Shown here: piece by piece, positions 1-5,241 of the stretch
Numbering within the stretch: the first letter of the stretch is position 1
Layout of the letters: each line of letters starts with the position of its first letter
Assembly: GCA_017452335.1 (NCBI GenBank)
Contig: JAFTMP010000171.1
Coordinates: 1-6,612 of the forward strand
Source: Clostridia bacterium
GTDB taxonomy: Bacteria; Bacillota; Clostridia; Oscillospirales; CAG-272
DNA: 6,612 nucleotides
Reading direction: 5' to 3'
The notes under the pieces: generated by a model
Databases searched by the model: none
What the model saw: only the letters and a program-made list of their open reading frames with translations
Told to the model about the DNA's origin: nothing
Translations under genes and position numbers: made by a program

Positions 1-98
1 GATACGGGGAGAGCAAATTGCGCATCACCGGGGATCTGCTGGTGACGAATTTAAATAAAGTGGCGCAGAAATTTGCCGACCGCAAGATCATCGTTTAA
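1..98 (+). CDS. 3' end of an unrecognised protein-coding gene (partial)
   Basis: The frame beginning at base 3 is open to a TAA at 96-98 and encodes the last 31 residues, starting YGESKLRITG and ending KFADRKIIV. The other two plus-strand frames hit stops inside this stretch, and a strong hairpin terminator follows at 114-152, which supports this being a genuine gene end. The tail mixes hydrophobic and basic residues, with no membrane segment and no motif I can assign. It converges on the minus-strand SLOG gene. I do not recognise the family, and the fragment is too short to propose a function. Confidence 0.6.
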   Translation, partial: YGESKLRITGDLLVTNLNKVAQKFADRKIIV

Positions 99-113
99 AA
101 AACTTTATAAAAG

Positions 114-152
114 AAAAATGACATCTGCAGAGTTTTTGCAGGTGTCATTTTT
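114..152. terminator. bidirectional intrinsic terminator between convergent genes
   Basis: A 16-bp stem pairs 114-129 with 137-152, with a single G-U wobble (124/142) and a 7-nt loop. The stem ends are an A-run on the left and a T-run on the right, so both strands give a hairpin followed by U-rich RNA. It lies 16 nt after the stop of the upstream plus-strand gene and 34 nt beyond the stop of the minus-strand SLOG gene, so it can serve both. Confidence 0.85.
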
Positions 153-185
153 GATGATAGAACAGTAAAGAAGGGCGTTGCGTTT

Positions 186-680
186 TTATATGGGCAACAG
201 CCACTTGGTGCGCACGCCGTGCTTTTGGGCATAGTTGACGGTATAGGCACTTCCGCCGGTCTGCTTGATACAGTAAGCAATACACAGCGAGGAGCGGTCT
301 GCCATGAAGCGGTTGCGCTTATGCATACATCCGGGCAGATACTCGCTTAAAGAGGTATATACCGTTTCGTCTGCCCGCTCAAGGATGGTGGCAAGAAGGC
401 GCTGATCCTCCTTTGCCCAGCTTTTGTGGTGGTTGTAGCAGGGAAGGGCGAGGATTAAGCGGATGTCGCTAAGTCCGCTGCTTTTTAAATTCAAAACAGT
501 CAGTGCCGCCAGCAGGTCAAAGCCCATGGCACCGCCCGAAAAAAAGGTGCGGTAGCCCTCTTCGTATGCGTTTTTGATGGAGGCGGTCAATTCTTTTTCC
601 AGCCATGCGCGCTCCTCCGGCTCCTCGGGCAGGGTGCGGTGTCCTGTAAACAGACAGGTGGTTTCTTTAGCGTAGATCAT
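186..680 (-). CDS. SLOG family protein, DUF1273/YpsA-like
   Basis: The 164-residue protein has the features of the YpsA-type SLOG (SMF/DprA-LOG Rossmann-like) family: TGHR near the N-terminus (residues 12-15), SGGAMGFD (48-55) as the glycine-rich nucleotide-binding loop, a strand ending in LALP (77-80), MHKRNRFMAD (119-128) and GGSAYTV (142-148). SLOG domains are predicted to bind nucleotide-derived ligands. B. subtilis YpsA has been linked to cell division, but the molecular activity is not established. I chose the ATG at 678-680 because family members start only a few residues before the TGHR motif. The frame stays open upstream to a TTG at 797, but that would translate an inverted repeat and overlap glyA. 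No Shine-Dalgarno sequence precedes the ATG, which is unusual here because other genes in the window have good ones. It lies 86 nt downstream of glyA on the same strand with no promoter of its own that I can see, so it is probably co-transcribed. Confidence 0.85.
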   Translation of the reverse strand: MIYAKETTCLFTGHRTLPEEPEERAWLEKELTASIKNAYEEGYRTFFSGGAMGFDLLAALTVLNLKSSGLSDIRLILALPCYNHHKSWAKEDQRLLATILERADETVYTSLSEYLPGCMHKRNRFMADRSSLCIAYCIKQTGGSAYTVNYAQKHGVRTKWLLPI

Positions 681-693
681 GATGAAAGGGAAG

Positions 694-725
694 TTAGGGT
701 GTTGCACGCAGGTGCAACACCCTAA
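694..725. repeat. perfect 14-bp inverted repeat between glyA and the SLOG gene
   Basis: Bases 694-707 and 712-725 are exact reverse complements separated by a 4-nt loop (GCAG on the plus strand). In a glyA-SLOG transcript this would form a very stable hairpin ending 13 nt before the SLOG start codon. On the minus strand it is followed by CTTCCCTTTC rather than a clean T-run, and on the plus strand by A residues, so it does not look like a standard intrinsic terminator in either direction. It could be a partial terminator/attenuator, an mRNA-stabilising hairpin for glyA, or a protein-binding palindrome. Confidence 0.85.
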
Positions 726-766
726 AAAATCAAATTTTTGTGAAATAACGTCAGTGTGCCGTTTTT

Positions 767-2017
767 TTAGCCTTCGTAAAGAGGATATTTCTCGCAAATA
801 GCAGTTACTTCTGCTCTGATGGCATCGGCAGAGTTTTCAAAATCGGTTGCCGCCAGCTTGAAGAGTTTTGCAAGGGTCTTCATATCCTCTTCCTTCAGTC
901 CTCTTGTGGTCACTGCAGGCGTACCCACGCGGATACCGCTGGTTACGGTGGGCTTTTCGGGATCGTCGGGGATGGAGTTCTTATTGACGGTGATGTACAC
1001 CTCGTCCAGTCTCTTTTCGAATTCCTTACCGGTGATGCCGAAGGGGCGCAGGTCTACCAGCATCAAATGGTTGTCCGTTCCGCCGGAAACCAGGCTGAAG
1101 CCCTCTTCCATCAGTGCTTCGGAGAGCACCTTGGCATTCTTGATGACCTGCTTCTGATACTCCTTGAATTCGGGCTTGAGTGCTTCACCAAAGCATACTG
1201 CCTTCGCGGTGATGGTGTGCATCAGAGGTCCGCCCTGGGTGCCGGGGAAGATACCGGAATTGATCTTCTTTGCAAGCTCCTCGGAGTTGGTTAAGATCAG
1301 ACCGCCGCGGGGACCGCGCAGAGTCTTATGGGTGGTGGTGGTCACGATGTCAGCGTAAGGAACGGGGGAGGGATGCAGTCCTGCCGCAACAAGACCTGCG
1401 ATGTGCGCCATATCCACCATGAGCAGGGCGCCGCACTTGTGCGCGATGTCTGCAAAGCGGGCGAAGTCAATGGTTCTGGGATATGCGGAAGCGCCTGCAA
1501 CGATCAGCTTGGGCTGATAGTCCATAGCCTTCTTTTCAAGGGCATCATAGTCGATCTTGCCGTCCTCGCTTGCCACGCCGTAGGCTTCAAAGTGATAATA
1601 CTTACCCGAAAGGTTTACGGGAGAACCATGGGTCAGATGTCCGCCGTGGGCAAGGTTCATACCCAGCACCTTATCGCCGGGCTCTAAGATCTTGAAATAT
1701 ACCGCACTGTTTGCCTGTGCGCCCGAGTGGGGCTGAACATTGGCGTAAGCGGCACCGAACAGCTTCTTTGCGCGCTCAATAGCGATGTTTTCTACAACGT
1801 CCACACATTCACAGCCGCCGTAGTAGCGCTTTGCGGGATATCCTTCTGCATATTTATTGGTGAGAACCGTGGCGTTTGCCGCAAGAATGGCTGTGGAGAC
1901 CACGTTTTCGGAAGCGATCAGCTCCAGCCCTCTTTGTTGACGGTGATATTCTGCTTTGACCGCATTGCCCACCTCGGGGTCGATCTGCGCAAGGAAATCC
2001 ATATTTTCTTTAACCAT
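767..2017 (-). CDS. glyA: serine hydroxymethyltransferase
   Basis: The 416-residue protein is a full-length bacterial SHMT, the cytoplasmic PLP enzyme that interconverts serine plus tetrahydrofolate with glycine plus 5,10-methylene-tetrahydrofolate, the main source of one-carbon units. Visible hallmarks are ELIASEN (32-38), YAEGYPAKRYYGGCE (56-70), the NVQPHSGAQAN stretch (93-103), LAHGGHLTHG (122-131), VDMAHIAGLVAAG (201-213) and the PLP-lysine motif TTTTHKTLRGPRGG with Lys231. The C-terminal domain carries GTDNHLMLVDLR (313-324) and a GIRVGTPAVTTRG motif (361-373). Where many homologues read CEYVD, this one has CECVD (Cys71). The ATG at 2015-2017 is preceded by AGAGGA at 2026-2031 with an 8-nt spacer, and a good SigA-like promoter lies further upstream. 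It is divergent from yihY and probably heads a transcript that continues into the SLOG gene. Confidence 0.98.
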   Translation of the reverse strand: MVKENMDFLAQIDPEVGNAVKAEYHRQQRGLELIASENVVSTAILAANATVLTNKYAEGYPAKRYYGGCECVDVVENIAIERAKKLFGAAYANVQPHSGAQANSAVYFKILEPGDKVLGMNLAHGGHLTHGSPVNLSGKYYHFEAYGVASEDGKIDYDALEKKAMDYQPKLIVAGASAYPRTIDFARFADIAHKCGALLMVDMAHIAGLVAAGLHPSPVPYADIVTTTTHKTLRGPRGGLILTNSEELAKKINSGIFPGTQGGPLMHTITAKAVCFGEALKPEFKEYQKQVIKNAKVLSEALMEEGFSLVSGGTDNHLMLVDLRPFGITGKEFEKRLDEVYITVNKNSIPDDPEKPTVTSGIRVGTPAVTTRGLKEEDMKTLAKLFKLAATDFENSADAIRAEVTAICEKYPLYEG

Positions 2018-2053
2018 GATTCAAATCCTCTCAATCTTATTTTTGATCAATAC

Positions 2054-2096
2054 CTGCCAGACCTATCCCGATACGGGACATTTTTTGCCGTGGCAG
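2054..2096 (-). other. possible structured 5' leader of glyA
   Basis: From the predicted start near 2103 to the ATG, the glyA leader is about 85 nt. It contains an outer pairing CTGCCA/TGGCAG (2054-2059 with 2091-2096) enclosing an inner hairpin TCCCG/CGGGA (2066-2070 with 2074-2078) with a 3-nt loop. On the minus-strand RNA neither stem is followed by a U-run, so it is not an obvious terminator. I could not match it to a known riboswitch class. It may simply be leader structure or an operator-like palindrome. Confidence 0.4.
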
Positions 2097-2109
2097 AAAT
2101 TACCTCTTT

Positions 2110-2138
2110 ATTATACACTATTTCTTTATAAATGTAAA
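2110..2138 (-). promoter_or_regulatory. SigA-type promoter for glyA
   Basis: Reading the minus strand, TTTACA (2138-2133) and TATAAT (2115-2110) are separated by exactly 17 nt. That is 5/6 and 6/6 matches to the vegetative consensus. Transcription would start around 2103, giving a leader of about 85 nt before the glyA ATG. Confidence 0.8.
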
Positions 2139-2177
2139 TGCCCACTTTGCAAAAAAGATATTTTTTTCGATGTAAAA

Positions 2178-2206
2178 TTGACAATCTTCGACAAATGTGT
2201 TAGTAT
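2178..2206 (+). promoter_or_regulatory. extended -10 promoter for yihY
   Basis: TTGACA (2178-2183) is a perfect -35 box. After a 17-nt spacer comes TAGTAT (2201-2206), a 4/6 -10 box preceded by TG one base upstream (2198-2199), i.e. an extended -10 element. The predicted start is near 2213, about 40 nt before the yihY start codon. It overlaps a Spo0A-box-like sequence. Confidence 0.7.
2187..2195. promoter_or_regulatory. candidate Spo0A-binding box in the yihY promoter
   Basis: The plus strand reads TTCGACAAA, the reverse complement of TTTGTCGAA, matching the Spo0A box core TGTCGAA exactly and extending it by two T residues. It lies between the -35 and -10 elements of the yihY promoter, a position that would favour repression. 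The site is inferred from sequence only, and the host is not proven to have Spo0A. Confidence 0.4.
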
Positions 2207-2239
2207 ATACTGTAGGAAGAACGGTGTCAAAAAAAGAAG

Positions 2240-2245
2240 AGGAGG
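2240..2245 (+). promoter_or_regulatory. Shine-Dalgarno that fixes the yihY TTG start
   Basis: AGGAGG at 2240-2245 is followed by a 7-nt spacer and TTG at 2253-2255. The in-frame GTG at 2247 is too close to this site, and upstream in-frame starts would extend the protein back through the promoter and into glyA. TTG is therefore the best start. Confidence 0.75.
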
Positions 2246-2252
2246 GGTGCGC

Positions 2253-3116
2253 TTGTACCGGCGGGTCAAAAAAGCAGTTTTGTATTTTTTGGAGAGAAAA
2301 CGAGTGACCAGGAGAGAAGCATTTGCTTCCCATGCCAGCTTTTATGCTCTGGTGTCTCTTGTCCCCATGGTGATGCTGACTCTGATGATCGCACAGCGCT
2401 TACTGCCCGAGGGGGTAGAAACGGCGGTCTCCTTTATCAAGTCTTTTCTTCCCGAGCAGATTTTAGCCTATCTTCCTTCGGATATGCTTGAAAATGCTGT
2501 TTCTACCAACATTCCCGTGATTTCCTTAACGGTGCTTGCCATGATCTGGTCATCTACCAAGGGGATCGGTGCGCTTTCGGGCGGAATCCTTTCGGTGTAT
2601 GGCGTGCAGGGAGAGAAAAATTATTTGAAACGAAAGCTCATGGAGCTGTCCTTTACCGTGGCGATCTTAACGCTGATCGTGCTTTCCTTAGTGGTGTTGG
2701 TGTTTGGCGAAACCATTTTGCACGCCTTTGAGCGCTGGGGCGGAGACTATCAGAAAATGGTTTTTGTAACGGTGCGTTTGGCGCCCTTTGCCGCCTTTGG
2801 TTTGTTTACCCTGGCTTTTTGCACGATCTATAAGATCATTTCAAAGGAAAAAGCCCCCTTTGGCGCCCATCTTAACGGCGCGGCGTTTGCCGCAGGGGGA
2901 TGGATCCTTTATTCTGCGGCTTTTTCCTTTTATTTGACCAATTTTATGCCCGCCAAGTATCTGCTTTACGGAAGCTTTGGGGCACTGATCCTGCTCATGC
3001 TTTGGGTGCGTGCCCTCATGACCATTGTGCTCCTCGGCGCGGAATTGAACGTCTATCTCATCAACCGCACCGTGTCGGTGCACAGTGAAAGCGGCAACCG
3101 TTGCAAAGAGGATTGA
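2253..3116 (+). CDS. YihY/BrkB family inner-membrane protein
   Basis: From the TTG at 2253 the protein has 287 residues, the usual size for the YihY/virulence factor BrkB family (once mislabelled RNase BN). These are polytopic membrane proteins of unsettled function. The cytoplasmic-looking basic N-terminus (residues 1-22) is followed by about six hydrophobic segments near 28-47, 86-105, 133-152, 172-195, 206-229 and 238-264. Family signatures are the ASFYALVSLVP stretch (28-38) and, near the end, LLYGSFGALILLMLW (237-251) followed by LLGAELN (260-266). The C-terminus is a short polar tail. The start is set by an AGGAGG at 2240-2245; a much longer in-frame reading from 1956 is excluded because it crosses two promoters and the glyA start. 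The gene has its own promoter, diverges from glyA and shares a terminator with convergent spoVG. Confidence 0.92.
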   Translation: MYRRVKKAVLYFLERKRVTRREAFASHASFYALVSLVPMVMLTLMIAQRLLPEGVETAVSFIKSFLPEQILAYLPSDMLENAVSTNIPVISLTVLAMIWSSTKGIGALSGGILSVYGVQGEKNYLKRKLMELSFTVAILTLIVLSLVVLVFGETILHAFERWGGDYQKMVFVTVRLAPFAAFGLFTLAFCTIYKIISKEKAPFGAHLNGAAFAAGGWILYSAAFSFYLTNFMPAKYLLYGSFGALILLMLWVRALMTIVLLGAELNVYLINRTVSVHSESGNRCKED

Positions 3117-3118
3117 AC

Positions 3119-3147
3119 AAAAAAAGAACCCTTTCGGGTTCTCTTTT
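3119..3147. terminator. shared terminator between convergent yihY and spoVG
   Basis: A 7-bp stem AGAACCC/GGGTTCT (3125-3131 with 3136-3142) has a 4-nt loop, TTTC on plus and GAAA on minus. On the minus strand it is followed by an unbroken T-run (complement of 3119-3125), a textbook terminator for spoVG. On the plus strand it is followed by CTTTT, a weaker but plausible terminator for yihY, whose stop codon ends at 3116. Confidence 0.88.
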
Positions 3148-3164
3148 GAATGTGGCTGCCCGAG

Positions 3165-3464
3165 TCACTGTTCGGCATCCACCTGTGCTTCTTCAAGAGC
3201 TGCGTTGGCAAGAGCTTCTTCGTAAGCGGCGATGATGGTGCTTTCAACGTATCCTCTGAACTCTGCGTTGATGGGATGAACGATGTCGCGGTAGGTGTTA
3301 TCGGGATTTTTGCGGCTGGGCATCACTACAAAGAGTTTTTCTCTGGCGTAGATCACCTTGATATCATGAAGTGCCAGTTGACCGTCAAAAGTCACCGAAA
3401 CGATCGCCTTCATCGGTCCTTCGTCGTCGAAAAGCTTTCTAACTTTAACATCTGTAATTTGCAT
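3165..3464 (-). CDS. spoVG: SpoVG, RNA/DNA-binding regulator
   Basis: The 99-residue protein matches SpoVG along its whole length: MQITDVKVRK at the N-terminus, GPMKAIVSVTFDGQLALHDIK (16-36), the VMPSRKN motif (47-53), YRDIVHPIN (58-66) and a helical, acidic C-terminal tail. In B. subtilis SpoVG influences asymmetric septation and cortex formation; in Listeria, Staphylococcus and Borrelia homologues bind nucleic acids and act as pleiotropic regulators. SpoVG also occurs in non-sporulating bacteria, so its presence does not prove sporulation. The ATG at 3462-3464 follows AGGAGG (3472-3477) with a 7-nt spacer, and a TATAAT box lies about 37 nt upstream. It is divergent from murC and convergent with yihY. 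Confidence 0.97.
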   Translation of the reverse strand: MQITDVKVRKLFDDEGPMKAIVSVTFDGQLALHDIKVIYAREKLFVVMPSRKNPDNTYRDIVHPINAEFRGYVESTIIAAYEEALANAALEEAQVDAEQ

Positions 3465-3500
3465 GGTTGTTCCTCCTGAAAAATCGATTTCGGTACTATC

Positions 3501-3531
3501 ATTATACAGTAAAAATGTGGACGTTATTCAA
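3501..3531 (-). promoter_or_regulatory. probable promoter of spoVG
   Basis: On the minus strand a perfect TATAAT lies at 3506-3501. The best -35 candidate is TTGAAT (3531-3526) at a long 19-nt spacing, while a 17-nt spacing gives only a poor match. Predicted start is near 3494, about 30 nt upstream of the ATG. The -10 is convincing and the -35 is weak, so the promoter may depend on an activator. Confidence 0.6.
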
Positions 3532-3729
3532 CCGAATATTGGTTTTTTTGTGAACTTATAGTGATTTTTTTTCGAAAAAAATCGAAAGAACCTTGTTTTG
3601 AGACGACTGGGTGAAAATCATGTGAACGTTCGGTGAAGAACTAAAAATAACTTATCGGAAATATAAATTGAATGTGTACTCGTTGTCGGTACAAGCAGGC
3701 ATGAAGTGCCTGAAGAAAGGAATTGGAAA
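3532..3729. other. AT-rich intergenic region and leader upstream of murC
   Basis: The whole spoVG-murC gap is about 265 bp and holds no credible gene. Beyond the spoVG promoter it contains a near-perfect AT-rich palindrome (arms 3563-3571 and 3575-3583, loop TCG), two GTGAAC copies (3550-3555 and 3622-3627), a GAACGTTC palindrome (3624-3631), a 5-bp hairpin (3675-3679 with 3689-3693) and a 6-bp hairpin CAGGCA/TGCCTG (3696-3701 with 3707-3712) just ahead of the murC ribosome binding site. murC must have its promoter here, but the only -10 candidates are TATAGT (3557-3562) and TATAAA (3662-3667), neither with a good -35. Confidence 0.5.
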
Positions 3730-5094
3730 ATGAATTTTGAACAGCTTCCAAAGAAGATACATTTTATGGGCATCGGGGGCATCAGCATGTCCTCCCTTGC
3801 CGCCATTACCAAAACAAAAGGACACGAAGTGACAGGCTCGGACTGCACTGCCACGTCTTTAACCGAAAAGCTGACGCATACATACGGCATTCCCGTTTAT
3901 GTGCCTCAAAGGGCGGAAAATATTGGGGATGCACAGATGGTGGTTTACACTGCGGCAATCTCGGAAGAAAACCCCGAGTTTCTTTGTGCAAAGCAAAAGG
4001 GGCTTCCCCTCGTTCCCCGTTCGGTGTACTTGGGAGAGCTGATGAGGCAGTACGATGTGCGCATCGGTGTTTCGGGCACCCACGGAAAATCCTCCACCAC
4101 GGGCATGCTTTCTCATGTTTTTATGCAGGCACGTCTTGATCCCACCGTGGTGTGCGGCGCGCTGATCCCCTCATTTGAGGGCGCTTACCGTCTGGGAGAA
4201 GGAGAGCACTTCATTTATGAAGCCTGTGAATACAAGGATTCCTTTTTGGATTTTTACCCTTCTATTGCTCTTTGGCTCAATATGGAGCTGGATCACGTGG
4301 ATTATTTCAAATCCATGGAGCAGATGGAGCAGTCTTATATCCGCTCGGCAAAGGATGCGGGCGCGGTGGTGGTCAATTGGGATGATGAGCAGATCCGCCA
4401 TGCGGCGCAGGGACTGAAAGGCGTGTGGACCGTTAAGGTTGGTGTAGAAAGAAGCGATGTGGATTACAGCGCGCAAAACGTGAAGGTGACGGGCGGGCTT
4501 GCCTCTTTTGACCTATATAACGAAAGCAATTTTCTCTGCCGAGTTTCTCTGAATGTCCCCGGGATGCACCATATCAGCAATGCCCTTTGTGCGGCGGCGT
4601 GTGCCCATATCTGCGGTGTTTCGGCTGAGGATATCGGAGCTGGATTGGAAAGCTTCGGGGGGATCGGACGCAGATTTGAATATAAGGGCAACAAAAACGG
4701 TGTGCGTGTTTACGACGATTATGCCCACCATCCCACCGAAATCAGAGTCACTCTGCAGGCGGCAAGAGAGATGCTTGATGAGGGCGGACGGTTGTTTTGC
4801 GTGTTCCAGCCCCATACCTATTCGCGCACTGCCGGCTTTTTTGAGGAGTTCGTTTCGGCGCTGTCCCTTGCGGACGAGCTGATCTTAGCGCCCATTTATG
4901 CCGCACGGGAGCAGAATACTTACGGTGTGTGCTCCGAGGATCTGGCACAAAAAATCGACGGGGCGCGGGTGATTGATGATTTTGATGCCATCGGTGCGCT
5001 TTTGGCAAGGGAGGTTCGCGAAAAGGATCTGGTGCTGACCATGGGGGCAGGAAACGCCTTCAAGAGCGGGGAAGCCTTTTTAAAGCTTCCGTGA
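3730..5094 (+). CDS. murC: UDP-N-acetylmuramate--L-alanine ligase
   Basis: The 454-residue protein is MurC, the cytoplasmic ATP-dependent ligase that adds L-alanine to UDP-MurNAc, the first peptide step of peptidoglycan precursor synthesis. The N-terminal UDP-binding domain shows HFMGIGGISMSSLA (11-24). The central ATPase domain has the P-loop GTHGKSSTTGM (116-126, Lys120), YEACEYK (163-169, Glu164) and MELDHVDYF (185-193, His189). The C-terminal domain has RRFE (314-317), YDDYAHHPTE (328-337) and FQPHTYSR (359-366). The P-loop has Ser-Ser where many MurCs have Thr-Thr. At the usual GxHNxxNA motif the sequence is GMHHISNA, so a normally invariant Asn is His281. The ATG at 3730 has AAAGGA (3716-3721) at an 8-nt spacing, whereas the in-frame GTG at 3706 has no such site and lies in a hairpin. 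No clear terminator follows; rlmB downstream has its own promoter. Confidence 0.97.
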   Translation: MNFEQLPKKIHFMGIGGISMSSLAAITKTKGHEVTGSDCTATSLTEKLTHTYGIPVYVPQRAENIGDAQMVVYTAAISEENPEFLCAKQKGLPLVPRSVYLGELMRQYDVRIGVSGTHGKSSTTGMLSHVFMQARLDPTVVCGALIPSFEGAYRLGEGEHFIYEACEYKDSFLDFYPSIALWLNMELDHVDYFKSMEQMEQSYIRSAKDAGAVVVNWDDEQIRHAAQGLKGVWTVKVGVERSDVDYSAQNVKVTGGLASFDLYNESNFLCRVSLNVPGMHHISNALCAAACAHICGVSAEDIGAGLESFGGIGRRFEYKGNKNGVRVYDDYAHHPTEIRVTLQAAREMLDEGGRLFCVFQPHTYSRTAGFFEEFVSALSLADELILAPIYAAREQNTYGVCSEDLAQKIDGARVIDDFDAIGALLAREVREKDLVLTMGAGNAFKSGEAFLKLP

Positions 5095-5151
5095 CTGTGG
5101 CAGGTCTTGCGAAAAAAATTGTATTTCCTACTGTACTTTTGAGAAAAAATA

Positions 5152-5160
5152 TGATATAAT
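5152..5160 (+). promoter_or_regulatory. extended -10 promoter for rlmB
   Basis: A perfect TATAAT (5155-5160) is preceded by TGA, giving an extended -10 element. The -35 position at 17-nt spacing (TGTACT, 5132-5137) matches only 3/6, which extended -10 promoters tolerate. Predicted start is near 5167, giving a leader of about 75 nt that contains two GC-rich hairpins. Confidence 0.75.
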
Positions 5161-5181
5161 TGAATGAATGTAGATAACGAG

Positions 5182-5229
5182 CCCCGCGTAAGCGCGGGGA
5201 GTTAAAAAAAGATTTTCGGGATCGTCCCG
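5182..5229 (+). promoter_or_regulatory. structured rlmB leader with two hairpins and an alternative pairing
   Basis: Hairpin 1 is a perfect 7-bp CCCCGCG/CGCGGGG stem (5182-5188 with 5193-5199) with loop TAAG. Hairpin 2 is CGGGA/TCCCG (5217-5221 with 5225-5229) with loop TCG, ending directly before the GGAGG ribosome binding site (5231-5235). The 3' arm of hairpin 1 (5193-5199) can instead pair with 5225-5231, six Watson-Crick pairs plus one G-U, which would take in the first G of that site. Neither hairpin is followed by a T-run, so translational rather than terminator-type control would be the more natural reading. The function is inferred. Confidence 0.5.
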
Positions 5230-5241
5230 CGGAGGAAGAAA

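Noticed and set aside
694..725. Standard intrinsic terminator for glyA
   Set aside because: The stem is strong but no T-run follows on the minus strand; kept as an inverted repeat of unknown role instead.
681..797. N-terminal extension of the SLOG protein by 39 residues starting at a TTG
   Set aside because: It would overlap the end of glyA, translate the perfect inverted repeat, and add residues before TGHR that the family lacks; the start codon is TTG without a convincing ribosome binding site.
2018..2103. ZTP, THF or glycine riboswitch in the glyA leader
   Set aside because: The leader is short and I could not find the conserved core sequences of those classes; only simple inverted repeats are present.
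1956..2252. Long in-frame upstream extension of the yihY protein
   Set aside because: It runs antisense through the glyA start and across both divergent promoters; the AGGAGG at 2240 and the family length place the start at 2253.
3523..3560. SigH promoter for spoVG, as in B. subtilis
   Set aside because: The minus strand has a GAAT core in a suitable context (GTTGAATAA), but no AGGA-type -35 lies 11-12 nt upstream; the TATAAT closer to the gene is the stronger call.
3624..3631. LexA/SOS box at GAACGTTC
   Set aside because: The Gram-positive LexA box needs a 4-nt gap between GAAC and GTTC; here the half-sites abut.
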